A stretch of 16,170 nt of DNA from an uncultured Lachnospiraceae bacterium (GTDB lineage: Bacteria > Bacillota > Clostridia > Lachnospirales > Lachnospiraceae), in contig CADCQU010000016.1 of assembly GCA_902803635.1 (NCBI GenBank), positions 1 to 16,170 on the forward strand. Reading direction: 5' to 3'. This document shows, piece after piece, positions 1-7,808 of the stretch (position 1 is the stretch's first letter; every line of letters begins with the position of its first letter). Position numbers and translations under genes: made by a program. Below the pieces are notes generated by a model that was not told where the DNA came from, made no database searches, and worked only from the letters and a program-made list of their open reading frames with translations.

Positions 1-115
1 AGACTATTGTAACATATAATTAGAAAAAAGCGAATGAAAAGATAATAAAATGTGCAATTTTTTTTAAAGTCATGGGCATGATTTTCATTTTTTCGTTTTT
101 TCGACGGGAAACCTG

Positions 116-124
116 TGGTACAAT
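116..124 (+). promoter_or_regulatory. Candidate extended -10 promoter of the SseB/BMP operon
   Basis: TGGTACAAT fits the extended -10 pattern TGnTAtAaT and lies about 100 bases upstream of the first gene, at the edge of an AT-rich stretch (1-130). No good -35 hexamer stands 17 bases upstream; there is only a T-run around 91-101. An extended -10 promoter can work without one. The rest of 1-226 shows no gene and no riboswitch that I recognise. The call rests on a single motif. Confidence 0.35.
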
Positions 125-226
125 AGGGGAGAAGGGGGATTTCGACAAAGACCTCTTCAGGGAAACGATATAAAGCACAGCAAGGCGGGGAAGGTCACCC
201 GGCCTTGGCCACGTCAGGAGGGAGAG

Positions 227-952
227 ATGGGCATATTTAATAGGAAGAAAAAGCAAAAGGAAGCGGAGGAGGGCGAGGAGAAGAAGATTATCTTCGACAA
301 GATCCCCGCAGAGGAGCTTGCAAAGACCGGAGACGCTCCGGAGGAGCATTTGCCAGAACCGGAGGAAAAGCCGGCGGAGGAAAACAGGGGGCGTTCGGGG
401 ACCTATCCCCCGAAGATGATGCGACTCTATCCGCCGACGGCGAAGTTCCCGGAGGACGAGGACACGGAGAAGCTCCTGAGTTATTTTATTGACAAGCACA
501 AGCAGGAGAACAATGCGCAGAGCATGTCCGCGGTTTTGAGCTCGCTGCCGCCGGCGAAGTTCTGGGTGCCGATGCGGCTTCTGCTCCACAAGGACGACAT
601 GGAGCGGCTGCAGAAGGCCAATGCGGCGGGTGAGAAGTTCGCGCCGCAAAAGCCGGTGAAATTTGCCCCGGACGTTCTCAAGGACGGGGAGGGGAGGAGG
701 TTCTACCCGGTGTTCGTCCTGGCCGAGGACATCCCGGAGGACTATAAGAAGAAATTCCAGTGGGCGAAGCTGGAGTCGGGGCACTGCCTTGGAACCGTGG
801 TACGGGACGAGAACCTGACGGGCCTCGTCTTCAACCCGTTTACCTCCGGCCTGGTCCTCCCGCGGGAGACGCTGATGCGGATTATTACCGTGCAGGACCA
901 CAAGGAGACTCCCAAGGAGGAGACGGAGGGCCTGTACGGAGCCGATTCCTGA
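227..952 (+). CDS. SseB-domain protein
   Basis: This 241-residue cytoplasmic protein has no signal peptide or membrane segment. Residues 1-60 are a charged, low-complexity Lys/Glu-rich tail, probably disordered. Residues about 80-218 resemble the SseB N-terminal domain: FWVPMRL (112-118), then RRFYPVFVLAEDIP (157-170), then TGLVFNPFTSGLVLP (198-212). This is the usual order of a short strand, the 'yPvFts' element and the 'vlNPfs' element. SseB-like domains occur in many bacteria, often in poorly characterised proteins, so no reaction can be assigned. The ATG follows AGGAGGGAG at good spacing. The gene sits 64 bases before the BMP lipoprotein gene and probably heads that operon. Family is fairly secure; role is unknown. 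Confidence 0.7.
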   Translation: MGIFNRKKKQKEAEEGEEKKIIFDKIPAEELAKTGDAPEEHLPEPEEKPAEENRGRSGTYPPKMMRLYPPTAKFPEDEDTEKLLSYFIDKHKQENNAQSMSAVLSSLPPAKFWVPMRLLLHKDDMERLQKANAAGEKFAPQKPVKFAPDVLKDGEGRRFYPVFVLAEDIPEDYKKKFQWAKLESGHCLGTVVRDENLTGLVFNPFTSGLVLPRETLMRIITVQDHKETPKEETEGLYGADS

Positions 953-968
953 GGCGGGTTTTTCCGCC
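953..968 (+). other. Short hairpin between the SseB gene and the BMP gene
   Basis: GGCGG (953-957) and CCGCC (964-968) form a 5-bp stem around GTTTTT, starting right after the TGA of the SseB gene. No T-tract follows, so it is not a good intrinsic terminator. It may protect the transcript 3' end or partly attenuate transcription into the binding-protein gene. Confidence 0.4.
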
Positions 969-1004
969 ATGATATAGATATGCAAATGCAGCGATGCAAG
1001 AAAC

Positions 1005-1011
1005 GAGGTGA
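1005..1011 (+). promoter_or_regulatory. Ribosome binding site that decides the BMP start
   Basis: GAGGTGA stands 5 bases before ATG 1017. A GTG at 1008 in the same frame lies inside this Shine-Dalgarno sequence and so cannot use it. ATG 1017 is therefore the likely start. Confidence 0.7.
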
Positions 1012-1016
1012 AGAAG

Positions 1017-2114
1017 ATGAAAAAGATTGTGGCGCTTCTCCTTACGCTGGCCATGGCCCTGTCGCTTGCGGCCTGCGGAGGGGGGAAGAAGACGGATTCC
1101 GGCAGCAGCTCGGGGGCGAAGACGGACATTGCCTTTATCACGGACATGGGCAATATCGACGACCAGTCCTTCAACCAGTACACCTGGGAGGGCGTGCATC
1201 AATTTGCCGAGGAAAATGGCCTTTCGGCAAATTATTACAAGCCGTCGGAGGACTCGGACGCGGCGCGTCTGGAGCAGATGGACAATGCCGTGGCAAATGG
1301 CGCGAAGGTCGTGGTGATGGCGGGCTACCTTTTTGCCTCGTCGCTGGCCATGGCCCAGGAAAAATACCCGGATATCCAGTTCCTGGCGGTGGACATGGGA
1401 GTGGGGGACCTGCCGGATCCGAAGAAGAATACGTCTCTCATCAGCTACCACGACGAGCAGGCCGGGTACCTTGCGGGGTACGCGGCGGTGAAGGACGGTT
1501 ACAAGCGGCTCGGGTTCCTCGGCGGCGTGGCGGTTCCCGCCGTTATCCGCTTCGGCTACGGCTTTGTCCAGGGGGCAGATGCGGCGGCCAGGGACATGGG
1601 AATCTCGGATGTCTCGCTCAAATACTGGTATTCCGGGTCATTTGTCGCGAACGACGACATCAAGGCGAAAATGGACAGCTGGTATTCCGATTTTGAAAAC
1701 GGGACCGAGGCTGTCTTCGCCTGCGGCGGGTCCATCTGCAACTCCTGCCTTGCGGCGGCGGAGGTCAACGACGGCAAGATGATCGGCGTCGATATCGACC
1801 AGTCCGGCCTGGATCCCTGCGTGATTACGTCCGCGCTCAAGGGGCTGGCCGAGTCCGTCCGGATGGTTCTGGAGAACTGCATGGACAACGACTGGAAGAT
1901 GACCGACGTGTACGGCGGGAAGGAGGTCAAGCTGGGCGTCAAGGAGGCCTGCGTCGGCCTTCCGATGGAGACCTCGCGGTTTACAAGCTTTACCGAGGAG
2001 GATTACGAGAAGCTGGTGGCCCGGATGCGTTCGGGGGAGCTTGTCGTGGACGACGGCTACGACGCGATGGTGAAGCCCGCGGTCACGAACGTGACGGTGG
2101 ATTACCAGGATTAA
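1017..2114 (+). CDS. BMP/PnrA-family nucleoside-binding lipoprotein
   Basis: This 365-residue extracellular binding protein belongs to a nucleoside ABC importer (BmpA/TmpC/PnrA family; NupN/YufN type in Bacillus). A lipoprotein signal peptide ends LSLAAC with lipidated Cys20, followed by a Gly/Ser/Lys linker to about residue 36. Family motifs are clear: GNIDDQSFNQ (45-54), GYLAGYAAVKDG (150-161), the glycine- and aromatic-rich segment 167-183, and GVDIDQ (257-262). Length is normal for the family. The downstream ATPase and two permeases complete the transporter. Members characterised in other bacteria bind purine nucleosides or nucleosides generally; the exact ligand here cannot be read from sequence. 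I chose ATG 1017 over the in-frame GTG 1008 because of the position of GAGGTGA. Confidence 0.92.
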   Translation: MKKIVALLLTLAMALSLAACGGGKKTDSGSSSGAKTDIAFITDMGNIDDQSFNQYTWEGVHQFAEENGLSANYYKPSEDSDAARLEQMDNAVANGAKVVVMAGYLFASSLAMAQEKYPDIQFLAVDMGVGDLPDPKKNTSLISYHDEQAGYLAGYAAVKDGYKRLGFLGGVAVPAVIRFGYGFVQGADAAARDMGISDVSLKYWYSGSFVANDDIKAKMDSWYSDFENGTEAVFACGGSICNSCLAAAEVNDGKMIGVDIDQSGLDPCVITSALKGLAESVRMVLENCMDNDWKMTDVYGGKEVKLGVKEACVGLPMETSRFTSFTEEDYEKLVARMRSGELVVDDGYDAMVKPAVTNVTVDYQD

Positions 2115-2123
2115 AGGGGGTGA

Positions 2124-3680
2124 ATGAAGGTGGCGGAAGACTATGTCATTGAGATGCTCCATATCACGAAGGAGTTTCCCGGTATCAAGGCCAACGACGA
2201 CGTAACCTTGCAGCTCAAAAGGGGCGAGATCCACGCCCTCCTCGGCGAGAACGGGGCCGGTAAGAGCACGCTGATGAGTGTCCTCTTCGGTCTTTACCAG
2301 CCGGAGCGGGGCGTGATCAAGAAAAACGGGCAGGAGGTGAAGATTAACGATCCGAACGATGCCAATCGTCTGGGAATCGGCATGGTGCACCAGCACTTCA
2401 AGCTGGTGGAGTGCTTCACGGTCCTCGACAACATCATTCTGGGGGTCGAGGAGACGAAGCATGGTTTCCTGCGGCACGACGAGGCGCGGAAGAAGGTGCT
2501 GGCCCTCTCGGAAAAGTACGGCCTCAAGGTCGATCCGGACGCGCTCATCGAGGACATTTCCGTGGGCATGCAGCAGCGGGTGGAGATCCTGAAAATGCTG
2601 TACCGCGACAACGAGATCCTGATTTTCGACGAGCCGACGGCGGTGCTGACGCCGCAGGAGATTGACGAACTCATGGAGATCATGCGGGGCTTTAAAAAAG
2701 AGGGGAAGAGTATCCTCTTTATCACCCATAAGATGGCCGAAATCATGGCCGTCGCGGACCGATGCACCGTCCTTCGAAAGGGCAAGGGCATCGGAACGGT
2801 GGAGATTAAGGGCATGACCCCGCAGTCTCTCTCGAAGATGATGGTCGGCCATGATGTCCAGCTCAAGGTGGACAAGAAGCCGGCAAAGCCAGGGGCGGCG
2901 GTCCTGGAGGTCCGCGACCTCGTGGTTCCCAGCCGGCAGCACCGCAACAACGCGGTGCGGGGTGTCTCCTTCGACGCCCGCGCGGGCGAGATCCTGTGCA
3001 TCGCGGGAATTGACGGCAACGGGCAGACGGAGCTCATCTACGGCATTGCGGGCCTTGAGAAGGTGACGGGCGGGACGATCCGTCTTCAGGGCAAGGACAT
3101 CACCAATGCCAGAATCCGCGAGCGCAGCAAGGCGGGTATGAGCCATATCCCGGAGGACCGCCACAAGCACGGCCTGGTCCTGGACTATACCTTGGAAAAG
3201 AACCTCGTGCTGCAGCGGTACTGGCAGCCCTTCTTCCAGACACGCGGAATCATCCGCCAGGGAACTGTACGGGAATTCTCCGAACAGCTCATCAAGGATT
3301 ACGACGTCCGATCCGGCCGGGGGCCGGTCACCATCGTCCGCACGATGTCCGGCGGGAACCAGCAGAAGGCAATCATCGCCCGCGAGATTAACAAGGATCC
3401 GGCCCTTCTGGTGGCGGTGCAGCCGACCCGCGGCCTTGACGTGGGCGCGATCGAGTACATCCACAAGCAGCTGGTCGCCCAGCGCGATGCCGGGAAGGCC
3501 GTGCTCCTCGTCTCCCTGGAGCTTGAGGAGGTGATGAACCTCTCCGACCGGATCCTCGTCCTCTACGAGGGAGAGATCGTCGGGGAATTTGATCCGAAGA
3601 AGACAAATGTACAGGAGCTTGGCATTTACATGGCCGGCGCGAAGAGGCAGGGCGCCGGCGGAAAGGAGGCCGCCAAATGA
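2124..3680 (+). CDS. Nucleoside ABC importer ATP-binding protein, two fused ABC domains
   Basis: This 518-residue cytoplasmic ATPase has two nucleotide-binding domains in tandem, as in NupO/YufO and other BMP-type and sugar importers. Domain 1 has Walker [10 protein letters not shown] (41-49), the variant signature SVGMQQR (146-152), Walker B ILIFDEP (165-171) and an H-loop His at 202. Domain 2 (about 258-500) has a degenerate Walker [10 protein letters not shown] (295-303), which lacks the GKS/T, and a good signature MSGGNQQK (408-415). Its Walker B region [12 protein letters not shown] has Gln where the catalytic Glu would be. This asymmetry is normal for the family: one competent and one degenerate site. 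ATG 2124 has GGGGGTGA directly against it. GTG 2130, two codons later, is better spaced and would give [10 protein letters not shown], so it may be the true start. The gene overlaps the next by 4 bases. Confidence 0.93.
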   Translation: MKVAEDYVIEMLHITKEFPGIKANDDVTLQLKRGEIHALLGENGAGKSTLMSVLFGLYQPERGVIKKNGQEVKINDPNDANRLGIGMVHQHFKLVECFTVLDNIILGVEETKHGFLRHDEARKKVLALSEKYGLKVDPDALIEDISVGMQQRVEILKMLYRDNEILIFDEPTAVLTPQEIDELMEIMRGFKKEGKSILFITHKMAEIMAVADRCTVLRKGKGIGTVEIKGMTPQSLSKMMVGHDVQLKVDKKPAKPGAAVLEVRDLVVPSRQHRNNAVRGVSFDARAGEILCIAGIDGNGQTELIYGIAGLEKVTGGTIRLQGKDITNARIRERSKAGMSHIPEDRHKHGLVLDYTLEKNLVLQRYWQPFFQTRGIIRQGTVREFSEQLIKDYDVRSGRGPVTIVRTMSGGNQQKAIIAREINKDPALLVAVQPTRGLDVGAIEYIHKQLVAQRDAGKAVLLVSLELEEVMNLSDRILVLYEGEIVGEFDPKKTNVQELGIYMAGAKRQGAGGKEAAK

Positions 3681-4786
3681 AAAAAAGAAAACCACTTGCG
3701 GAGAATGCGGCGCTGATCAGCCTTCTGGCGAGCATCATGTCCATTCTCATCGGCCTCCTGATTGGCTTTATCGTACTTCTCATCGTCAATCCCGGAGCGG
3801 CCGTCGAGGGCATGGCCGCCATGCTCGGGACCGGCTTCTCCAGCCCGGACAAGTTCGGCAAGGTCCTCTACCAGGCGGCTCCGCTCCTTCTCTGCGGCCT
3901 CTCGGTTGGCTTTGCGTTCCAGACGGGCCTCTTTAACATCGGCGCCTCCGGGCAGTATACGATCGGTGCCTTCTTCGCTCTCTACGGGGCGATCGTGTTC
4001 CAGCTTCCCTGGTGGGCCTGCCTGCTCCTCGCCATGGTTGGCGGGGCGTTCTGGGGAATCTTCCCGGGTCTCTTCAAGGCCTTCTTCAACGTGAACGAGG
4101 TCATTACCTCCATCATGTTCAACTGGATTGCGATGTACCTCGTGAACCTCCTGATTGCGAACACGCCGATGATTCTGGCTTCCGCCTGGGGCGCCACGAA
4201 CTCCGACCGTACGGCGGCCCTTGCGGCGGCCAACCCCGGAGCCATCCTGCCTCAGGGCTACATACTTGCCAGGCTCTTCGGGGGATCGACCTGGATCAAT
4301 ATCAGCATCGTCATCGCCATCCTTGCGGCCATCGTCATCTGGTTCGTTCTGGTAAAGACGACTTTCGGCTATGAGCTGAAGGCGGTCGGCAACAGCAAGG
4401 AGGCAGCCCGCTACGCCGGCATCAACGCGAACCGCTGCGTGATCCAGTCGATGGTCATTGCGGGCGCCCTCGCGGGACTGGCGGGCGGCCTCTACTACCT
4501 CGCGGGCACGGTACAGTACGTCCTTGAGAAGTCTGTCCTTGCCATGGGCTTCAACGGCATCCCGGTAGCCCTCCTGGCCAACTCCAACCCGCTCGGGACA
4601 ATCTTCAGTGCGCTTTTCGTCAGCTATATCCAGGTCGGCGGCTCCTCCATGCAGCCGAACTTCTCCTCGGAGTCCGTGGATATCATCATCTCCGTCATCA
4701 TTTACCTGGCCGCCTTCGCGCTCCTCATGCGTCACATCATCGTGAAGCTTCTCGCGAAGAAAAAGGAAAGGAGGGCGAAAGCATGA
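3677..4786 (+). CDS. Nucleoside ABC importer permease, first subunit
   Basis: This 369-residue integral membrane protein is a BPD_transp_2 (branched-chain/nucleoside type) permease, equivalent to NupP. Eight or more hydrophobic segments are visible, the first at about 12-38. The family motif GLFNIGASGQ lies at 84-93, and NEVITSIMFNWIA at 140-152 is typical of BMP-operon permeases. The segment GYELKAVGNSKEAARYAGIN (231-250) is the cytoplasmic loop expected to contact the ATPase. The start ATG overlaps the upstream TGA (ATGA), with GGAAAGGAGG ahead of it, indicating translational coupling. The C-terminus is basic. It pairs with the next gene to form the transmembrane pore. Confidence 0.92.
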   Translation: MKKRKPLAENAALISLLASIMSILIGLLIGFIVLLIVNPGAAVEGMAAMLGTGFSSPDKFGKVLYQAAPLLLCGLSVGFAFQTGLFNIGASGQYTIGAFFALYGAIVFQLPWWACLLLAMVGGAFWGIFPGLFKAFFNVNEVITSIMFNWIAMYLVNLLIANTPMILASAWGATNSDRTAALAAANPGAILPQGYILARLFGGSTWINISIVIAILAAIVIWFVLVKTTFGYELKAVGNSKEAARYAGINANRCVIQSMVIAGALAGLAGGLYYLAGTVQYVLEKSVLAMGFNGIPVALLANSNPLGTIFSALFVSYIQVGGSSMQPNFSSESVDIIISVIIYLAAFALLMRHIIVKLLAKKKERRAKA

Positions 4787-5769
4787 GTCTCTTCGTTAAT
4801 ATTATATCGCTTACGGTTGTCTTTGCCGTCCCGCTCATGCTGGTGGCACTGGGCGGTATGTTTTCGGAACGCTCGGGCGTGGTCAACATCGCCCTCGAAG
4901 GTATCATGATCATCGGAGCCCTCTGCTCCTGCTTTACGCTGAAGGCCTTCCACACGAGCGGCTTCGGGCCGAAGTTCCCGCAGCTCGCGATGTTCCTTGC
5001 GGTGCTGGTGGCGGCCGTCGCCGGCATGATCTTCTCGCTGCTCCTTGCATTTGCCGCGATCAACCTGAAGGCGGACCAGACCATCGGCGGAACCGCCCTC
5101 AACACGTTCGCGCCGGCATTTGCCATCGTCCTCACCTGGGCCATCCAGGGCCAGGGCATCTCGACGATCCAGATTCCGAGCTGGATCCGCATCCGGGCGA
5201 GCGACTTTGGCCTCACGAACCTCAACCCGATTATCAAGACGCTCTTCTTCAAATACAGCTACATGACGACGCCGATTGCCATCGTGATCCTCATCGTCTC
5301 CTACATCGTGCTCTACAAGACGCGGTTCGGGCTCCGGCTTCGGGCCTGCGGCGAGCATCCGCAGGCGGCGGACTCGGTGGGCATCAACGTCTACAAAATG
5401 CGTTACGCGGGCGTTCTCATTTCCGGCGCGCTCGGCGGCATCGGCGGTCTTGCCTACATCGTGGCGGTCGGCTCGGGCTTCAACTCGAACGTCGGCGGCT
5501 ATGGCTTCCTCGCCCTCGCGGTCATGATCTTCGGCAACTGGAAGCCCTTCTACATCGCGGGCTCGGCGGTGATGTTCGCGCTCTTCAAGGTCATCGCGGC
5601 CTACCACTCGGTCATCCCGTTCCTCCCGGATCTGGGTTCGCTTAAGGAGAAATCCTCGCTCTACCAGATGCTCCCGTACATTGTGACGATGATCGTCCTC
5701 ATCTTTACGTCCAAGAAGTCGCGGGCGCCGAAGGCGGAGGGCATCCCTTACGACAAGGGACAAAGATAA
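4783..5769 (+). CDS. Nucleoside ABC importer permease, second subunit
   Basis: This 328-residue integral membrane protein is the second BPD_transp_2 permease of the importer, equivalent to NupQ. The N-terminus is hydrophobic, with the family motif GVVNIALEG at 32-40, the counterpart of GLFNIGASG in its partner. The ATPase-facing loop is FGLRLRACGEHPQAADSVGI at 182-201. Further membrane spans lie at about 66-92, 108-121, 163-178, 208-230, 240-271 and 296-310. The start ATG overlaps the preceding gene by 4 bases and GAAAGGAGG lies upstream. It is the last gene of the operon, and a strong terminator begins 11 bases after its stop. Confidence 0.92.
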   Translation: MSLFVNIISLTVVFAVPLMLVALGGMFSERSGVVNIALEGIMIIGALCSCFTLKAFHTSGFGPKFPQLAMFLAVLVAAVAGMIFSLLLAFAAINLKADQTIGGTALNTFAPAFAIVLTWAIQGQGISTIQIPSWIRIRASDFGLTNLNPIIKTLFFKYSYMTTPIAIVILIVSYIVLYKTRFGLRLRACGEHPQAADSVGINVYKMRYAGVLISGALGGIGGLAYIVAVGSGFNSNVGGYGFLALAVMIFGNWKPFYIAGSAVMFALFKVIAAYHSVIPFLPDLGSLKEKSSLYQMLPYIVTMIVLIFTSKKSRAPKAEGIPYDKGQR

Positions 5770-5780
5770 ATGATTTTTTG

Positions 5781-5834
5781 GCAAATGCAAACCCCGTCCA
5801 ACACCAAGTGGTGAAGGGCGGGGGTTTTATTTGC
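5781..5834 (+). terminator. Intrinsic terminator of the nucleoside-import operon
   Basis: The core stem pairs AACCCCGTCC (5790-5799) with GGGCGGGGGTT (5816-5826), with an inner CACCA/TGGTG stem (5802-5811) and a T-rich tail GTTTTATTT. An outer GCAAAT (5781-5786) also pairs with ATTTGC (5829-5834), extending the structure. It stands directly behind the last permease gene. The outer arm contains the over-represented word GCAAATGC. Confidence 0.8.
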
Positions 5835-5881
5835 AAAAACAAGTAAATTTGCGGGATTCTTATGGAAGCGGTTCGCTCCGA

Positions 5882-5906
5882 CAGAAACGCTTGCAGGACA
5901 TTTCTG
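5882..5906. repeat. Dispersed 25-base hairpin repeat, degenerate copy
   Basis: The 25 bases begin CAGAAACG and end GGACATTTCTG. They align without gaps to the 25-base perfect palindrome at 16134-16158. Similarity extends into the left flank, where GTTCnCnCCGA precedes both copies. In this copy the stem is degenerate: CAGAAA/TTTCTG still pairs, then mismatches follow. It is probably a small interspersed palindromic element of this genome. Confidence 0.6.
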
Positions 5907-6108
5907 CATAATAACGTTAGATTTGGGCTTTATTTGCATAGTAAGGCGGCGCTTTATTCGGAAGGACATAGCAATCCTATGTGAAAATGGACGAACTGTT
6001 ATATATAAATTAATTTATTTTTAAGAATTGGCTTCCAAAGCGAGGGAAAGTCGATGTAAAGACAGTGGGATTTGGGTATAGTGGATATATGAAACTGGGA
6101 CTTTTATA

Positions 6109-6124
6109 TCGAAATTAGTCGAAA
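6109..6124 (+). promoter_or_regulatory. Candidate operator half-sites (TCGAAA direct repeat)
   Basis: TCGAAA occurs at 6109-6114 and 6119-6124, 10 bases apart, so both copies face the same side of the helix. AraC-family activators commonly contact two major grooves about one turn apart, and an AraC-type gene lies in this locus. The placement upstream of the TATA-like hexamers fits activator binding. This is an inference from spacing alone. Confidence 0.25.
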
Positions 6125-6235
6125 ACAACAAGATTCTATCTATAAATGACATAATGCTATATAACATTTCGCCATGTTGCCGTAAATTATAGTTAGCTTC
6201 TTTGAAGCGGATGTAAGGATCTTATCCACCGCCCG

Positions 6236-6290
6236 CCATCGCCCTTCACGTAGTACGGACCTGCAGCTTTTTACGGAGGAAGAGCGATGG
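6236..6290 (+). promoter_or_regulatory. Leader hairpin over an alternative upstream start site
   Basis: CCATCGCCCTTC (6236-6247) pairs with GAAGAGCGATGG (6279-6290), 12 positions with one C-A mismatch, around a 31-base loop. The 3' arm covers ATG 6287 and the end of its Shine-Dalgarno GGAGGA (6275-6280). A second compact hairpin, TCGCCC-TGC-GGGCGA, follows at 6310-6324. I do not recognise a known riboswitch class. Folding would hide the upstream start and leave ATG 6374 free. Confidence 0.4.
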
Positions 6291-6373
6291 AGGACAGCAA
6301 CAATGTCGGTCGCCCTGCGGGCGAGGGAGCGTCCCGGGGCAAAACTCAAGTTATCCAAAAAGGAGGAACACGA

Positions 6374-7729
6374 ATGAAACTCAAGAAAATTGCAGCAACA
6401 GTGCTCGCATCGGTCATGGTTCTCGGCCTCGCGGCCTGCGGCGGCGGCTCCAGCAGCAGCGGCGGTGGCGGCGGCACAACGTCCAGCACAAGCGGCGGTG
6501 GCGGCAAGACCACGGGTGCCAACCTCACCATCAACATCTGGGACACCAATCAGCAGGCGGGTCTCCAGGAAATCGTTGACGACTGGGCAAAGGAAACCGG
6601 CAACTCCGCGAAGATCGAAGTCGTGGACTGGGACAATTATTGGACGCTCCTTGAGGCGGGTGCACAGGGCGGCACAATGCCCGATGTTTTCTGGATGCAC
6701 TCTAACACCGTACAGATGTACATGGAGAACAACATTCTCCTTGACCTGACAGACTATGTGGCAAAAGACGATTCGACGGATATGTCGAAATTCTACGAAG
6801 GCATTGTGGAACTGTACACCCGTAAGAGCGACGGCAAGATTTTTGCTCTTCCGAAGGACCATGACACCATCGCGCTTCTCTACAACAAGGCTATCTTCGA
6901 CAAGTACGGTGTTGACTATCCGACCGCCGAATGGACCTGGGAAGACATGTATGAGGCTGCCAAGAAGATTACCGAGGACTCCAAGGGTGATGTCTATGGC
7001 ATGGCGATGAACACCTCCAACAACCAGGACGGCTGGTACAACCTGATTTACTCCTACGGCGGAAAGGTTGTCACGGACGACCACAAGGGCACCACGATCG
7101 GCTCTGACGAATCCAAGAAGGGCATGGAGATGATGCGCAAGCTCCTCTCGGTCGGTGCTCCGCAGTCGGTTGTCGCTGAGACCGGCACGGACTCCCTGTT
7201 CATGTCCAACAAGACCGCGATGATCACGCAGGGTTCCTGGATGATTAACACCTTCTACAAGGCGGAGAACCATGCGGATTATTACTGGGCTCTGCTTCCC
7301 TATGCGGACCTTAACGGCAACGGCAAGGCTGAAAACGAAGAGCGCTGGTCCGCTTACAACGGCCTTGGCTGGGCCGCCAATGCGAAGACCCAGAACCCGG
7401 ATGCCTGCTACAGCCTGATTTCCTACCTCTGCTCCGAAAAAGGCCAGAAGAAGCAGGCCGAGCTCGGTGTCACGATGGCTGGCATGAAGGGCATGTCCGA
7501 AGCTTTTGCGAAGGCGTTTGACGGCATGGACGTCTCCCCGTTCCTTGAGGCCGAGAACTACAGTCTGTACTTCCGTCCGTACACCCGCAAGACGACTGTC
7601 TGGGAGGATGCCCTCCAGCAGAAGGGTGCTTTCCTTGATCCGTGGCAGGATCCGTCCGATCCGGATCTGATGGCGAAGGCTTGCGAAAATGCCCAGAAGA
7701 TTATTGAGGATGCGATTGCAGCCGAATAA
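6374..7729 (+). CDS. CUT1 carbohydrate-binding lipoprotein of an ABC importer
   Basis: This 451-residue extracellular solute-binding protein (SBP_bac_1, MsmE/MalE type) should capture an oligosaccharide and pass it to the two permeases downstream. The signal peptide ends LGLAAC with lipidated Cys22. An unusually plain Gly/Ser/Thr linker follows to about residue 47, then the mature domain starting NLTINIWDT. The segments GTMPDVFWMHS, ALPKDHDTIALLYNKAIFDKYG and KTAMITQGSWMI match the usual family landmarks. ATG 6374 follows AGGAGG (6361-6366) with 7 bases between and starts the signal peptide directly. An in-frame ATG at 6287, also with a good GGAGGA, would add 29 hydrophilic residues before the signal peptide and is less likely for the exported form. 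Context with GH36 and GalT suggests an alpha-galactoside ligand, which is inferred. Confidence 0.9.
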   Translation: MKLKKIAATVLASVMVLGLAACGGGSSSSGGGGGTTSSTSGGGGKTTGANLTINIWDTNQQAGLQEIVDDWAKETGNSAKIEVVDWDNYWTLLEAGAQGGTMPDVFWMHSNTVQMYMENNILLDLTDYVAKDDSTDMSKFYEGIVELYTRKSDGKIFALPKDHDTIALLYNKAIFDKYGVDYPTAEWTWEDMYEAAKKITEDSKGDVYGMAMNTSNNQDGWYNLIYSYGGKVVTDDHKGTTIGSDESKKGMEMMRKLLSVGAPQSVVAETGTDSLFMSNKTAMITQGSWMINTFYKAENHADYYWALLPYADLNGNGKAENEERWSAYNGLGWAANAKTQNPDACYSLISYLCSEKGQKKQAELGVTMAGMKGMSEAFAKAFDGMDVSPFLEAENYSLYFRPYTRKTTVWEDALQQKGAFLDPWQDPSDPDLMAKACENAQKIIEDAIAAE

Positions 7730-7748
7730 AAACAAAAACGCTTTTCGG

Positions 7749-7775
7749 AGCGGCGGAAGAGCCTTTTCCGCCGCT
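7749..7775 (+). other. Strong intercistronic hairpin after the binding-protein gene
   Basis: AGCGGCGGAA (7749-7758) and TTCCGCCGCT (7766-7775) form a perfect 10-bp stem with a 7-base loop. No T-tract follows, and the permease genes continue downstream. Such hairpins between binding-protein and permease genes often stabilise the upstream mRNA or reduce downstream expression, giving an excess of binding protein. That role is inferred here. Confidence 0.6.
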
Positions 7776-7808
7776 TCGCCCGCACATTTATAAGAGGAGG
7801 GGATTTTC

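Larger units (their letters stand above)
5835..6235 (+). other. Long AT-rich non-coding region upstream of the sugar operon
   Basis: No convincing gene is seen on either strand. Besides the 25-base repeat it holds a small hairpin ACATAG-CAATC-CTATGT (5966-5982), a very AT-rich run (about 5999-6026), a direct repeat of TCGAAA, and a GCTTC-TTT-GAAGC hairpin (6196-6208). Several TATA-like hexamers lie around 6141-6165, for example CATAAT at 6150, but none has a matching -35 at the right distance. The promoter of the transporter operon probably lies here and may depend on an activator. Confidence 0.4.

Noticed and set aside
20..1183. 387-codon minus-strand open frame across the SseB gene
   Set aside because: Its composition is that of an antisense shadow (Arg/Leu-rich), it crosses two real genes and their gap, and no family features are visible.
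3000..3600. Second ABC domain as a damaged gene (missing Walker A Lys and Walker B Glu)
   Set aside because: A degenerate second site is normal in BMP-type and sugar-type fused ATPases, and the frame is intact to full length.
1638..3695. 685-codon open frame on the minus strand
   Set aside because: It lies antisense to the BMP and ATPase genes, which have clear family motifs, starts and ribosome binding sites. The frame is His/Leu/Asp-rich, as expected from the complement of GC-rich codons, and shows no domain.
6236..6373. Known riboswitch or T-box in the sugar-operon leader
   Set aside because: No conserved core of a class I know is visible, such as the T-box GGTGG element. I kept it only as an unassigned structured leader.
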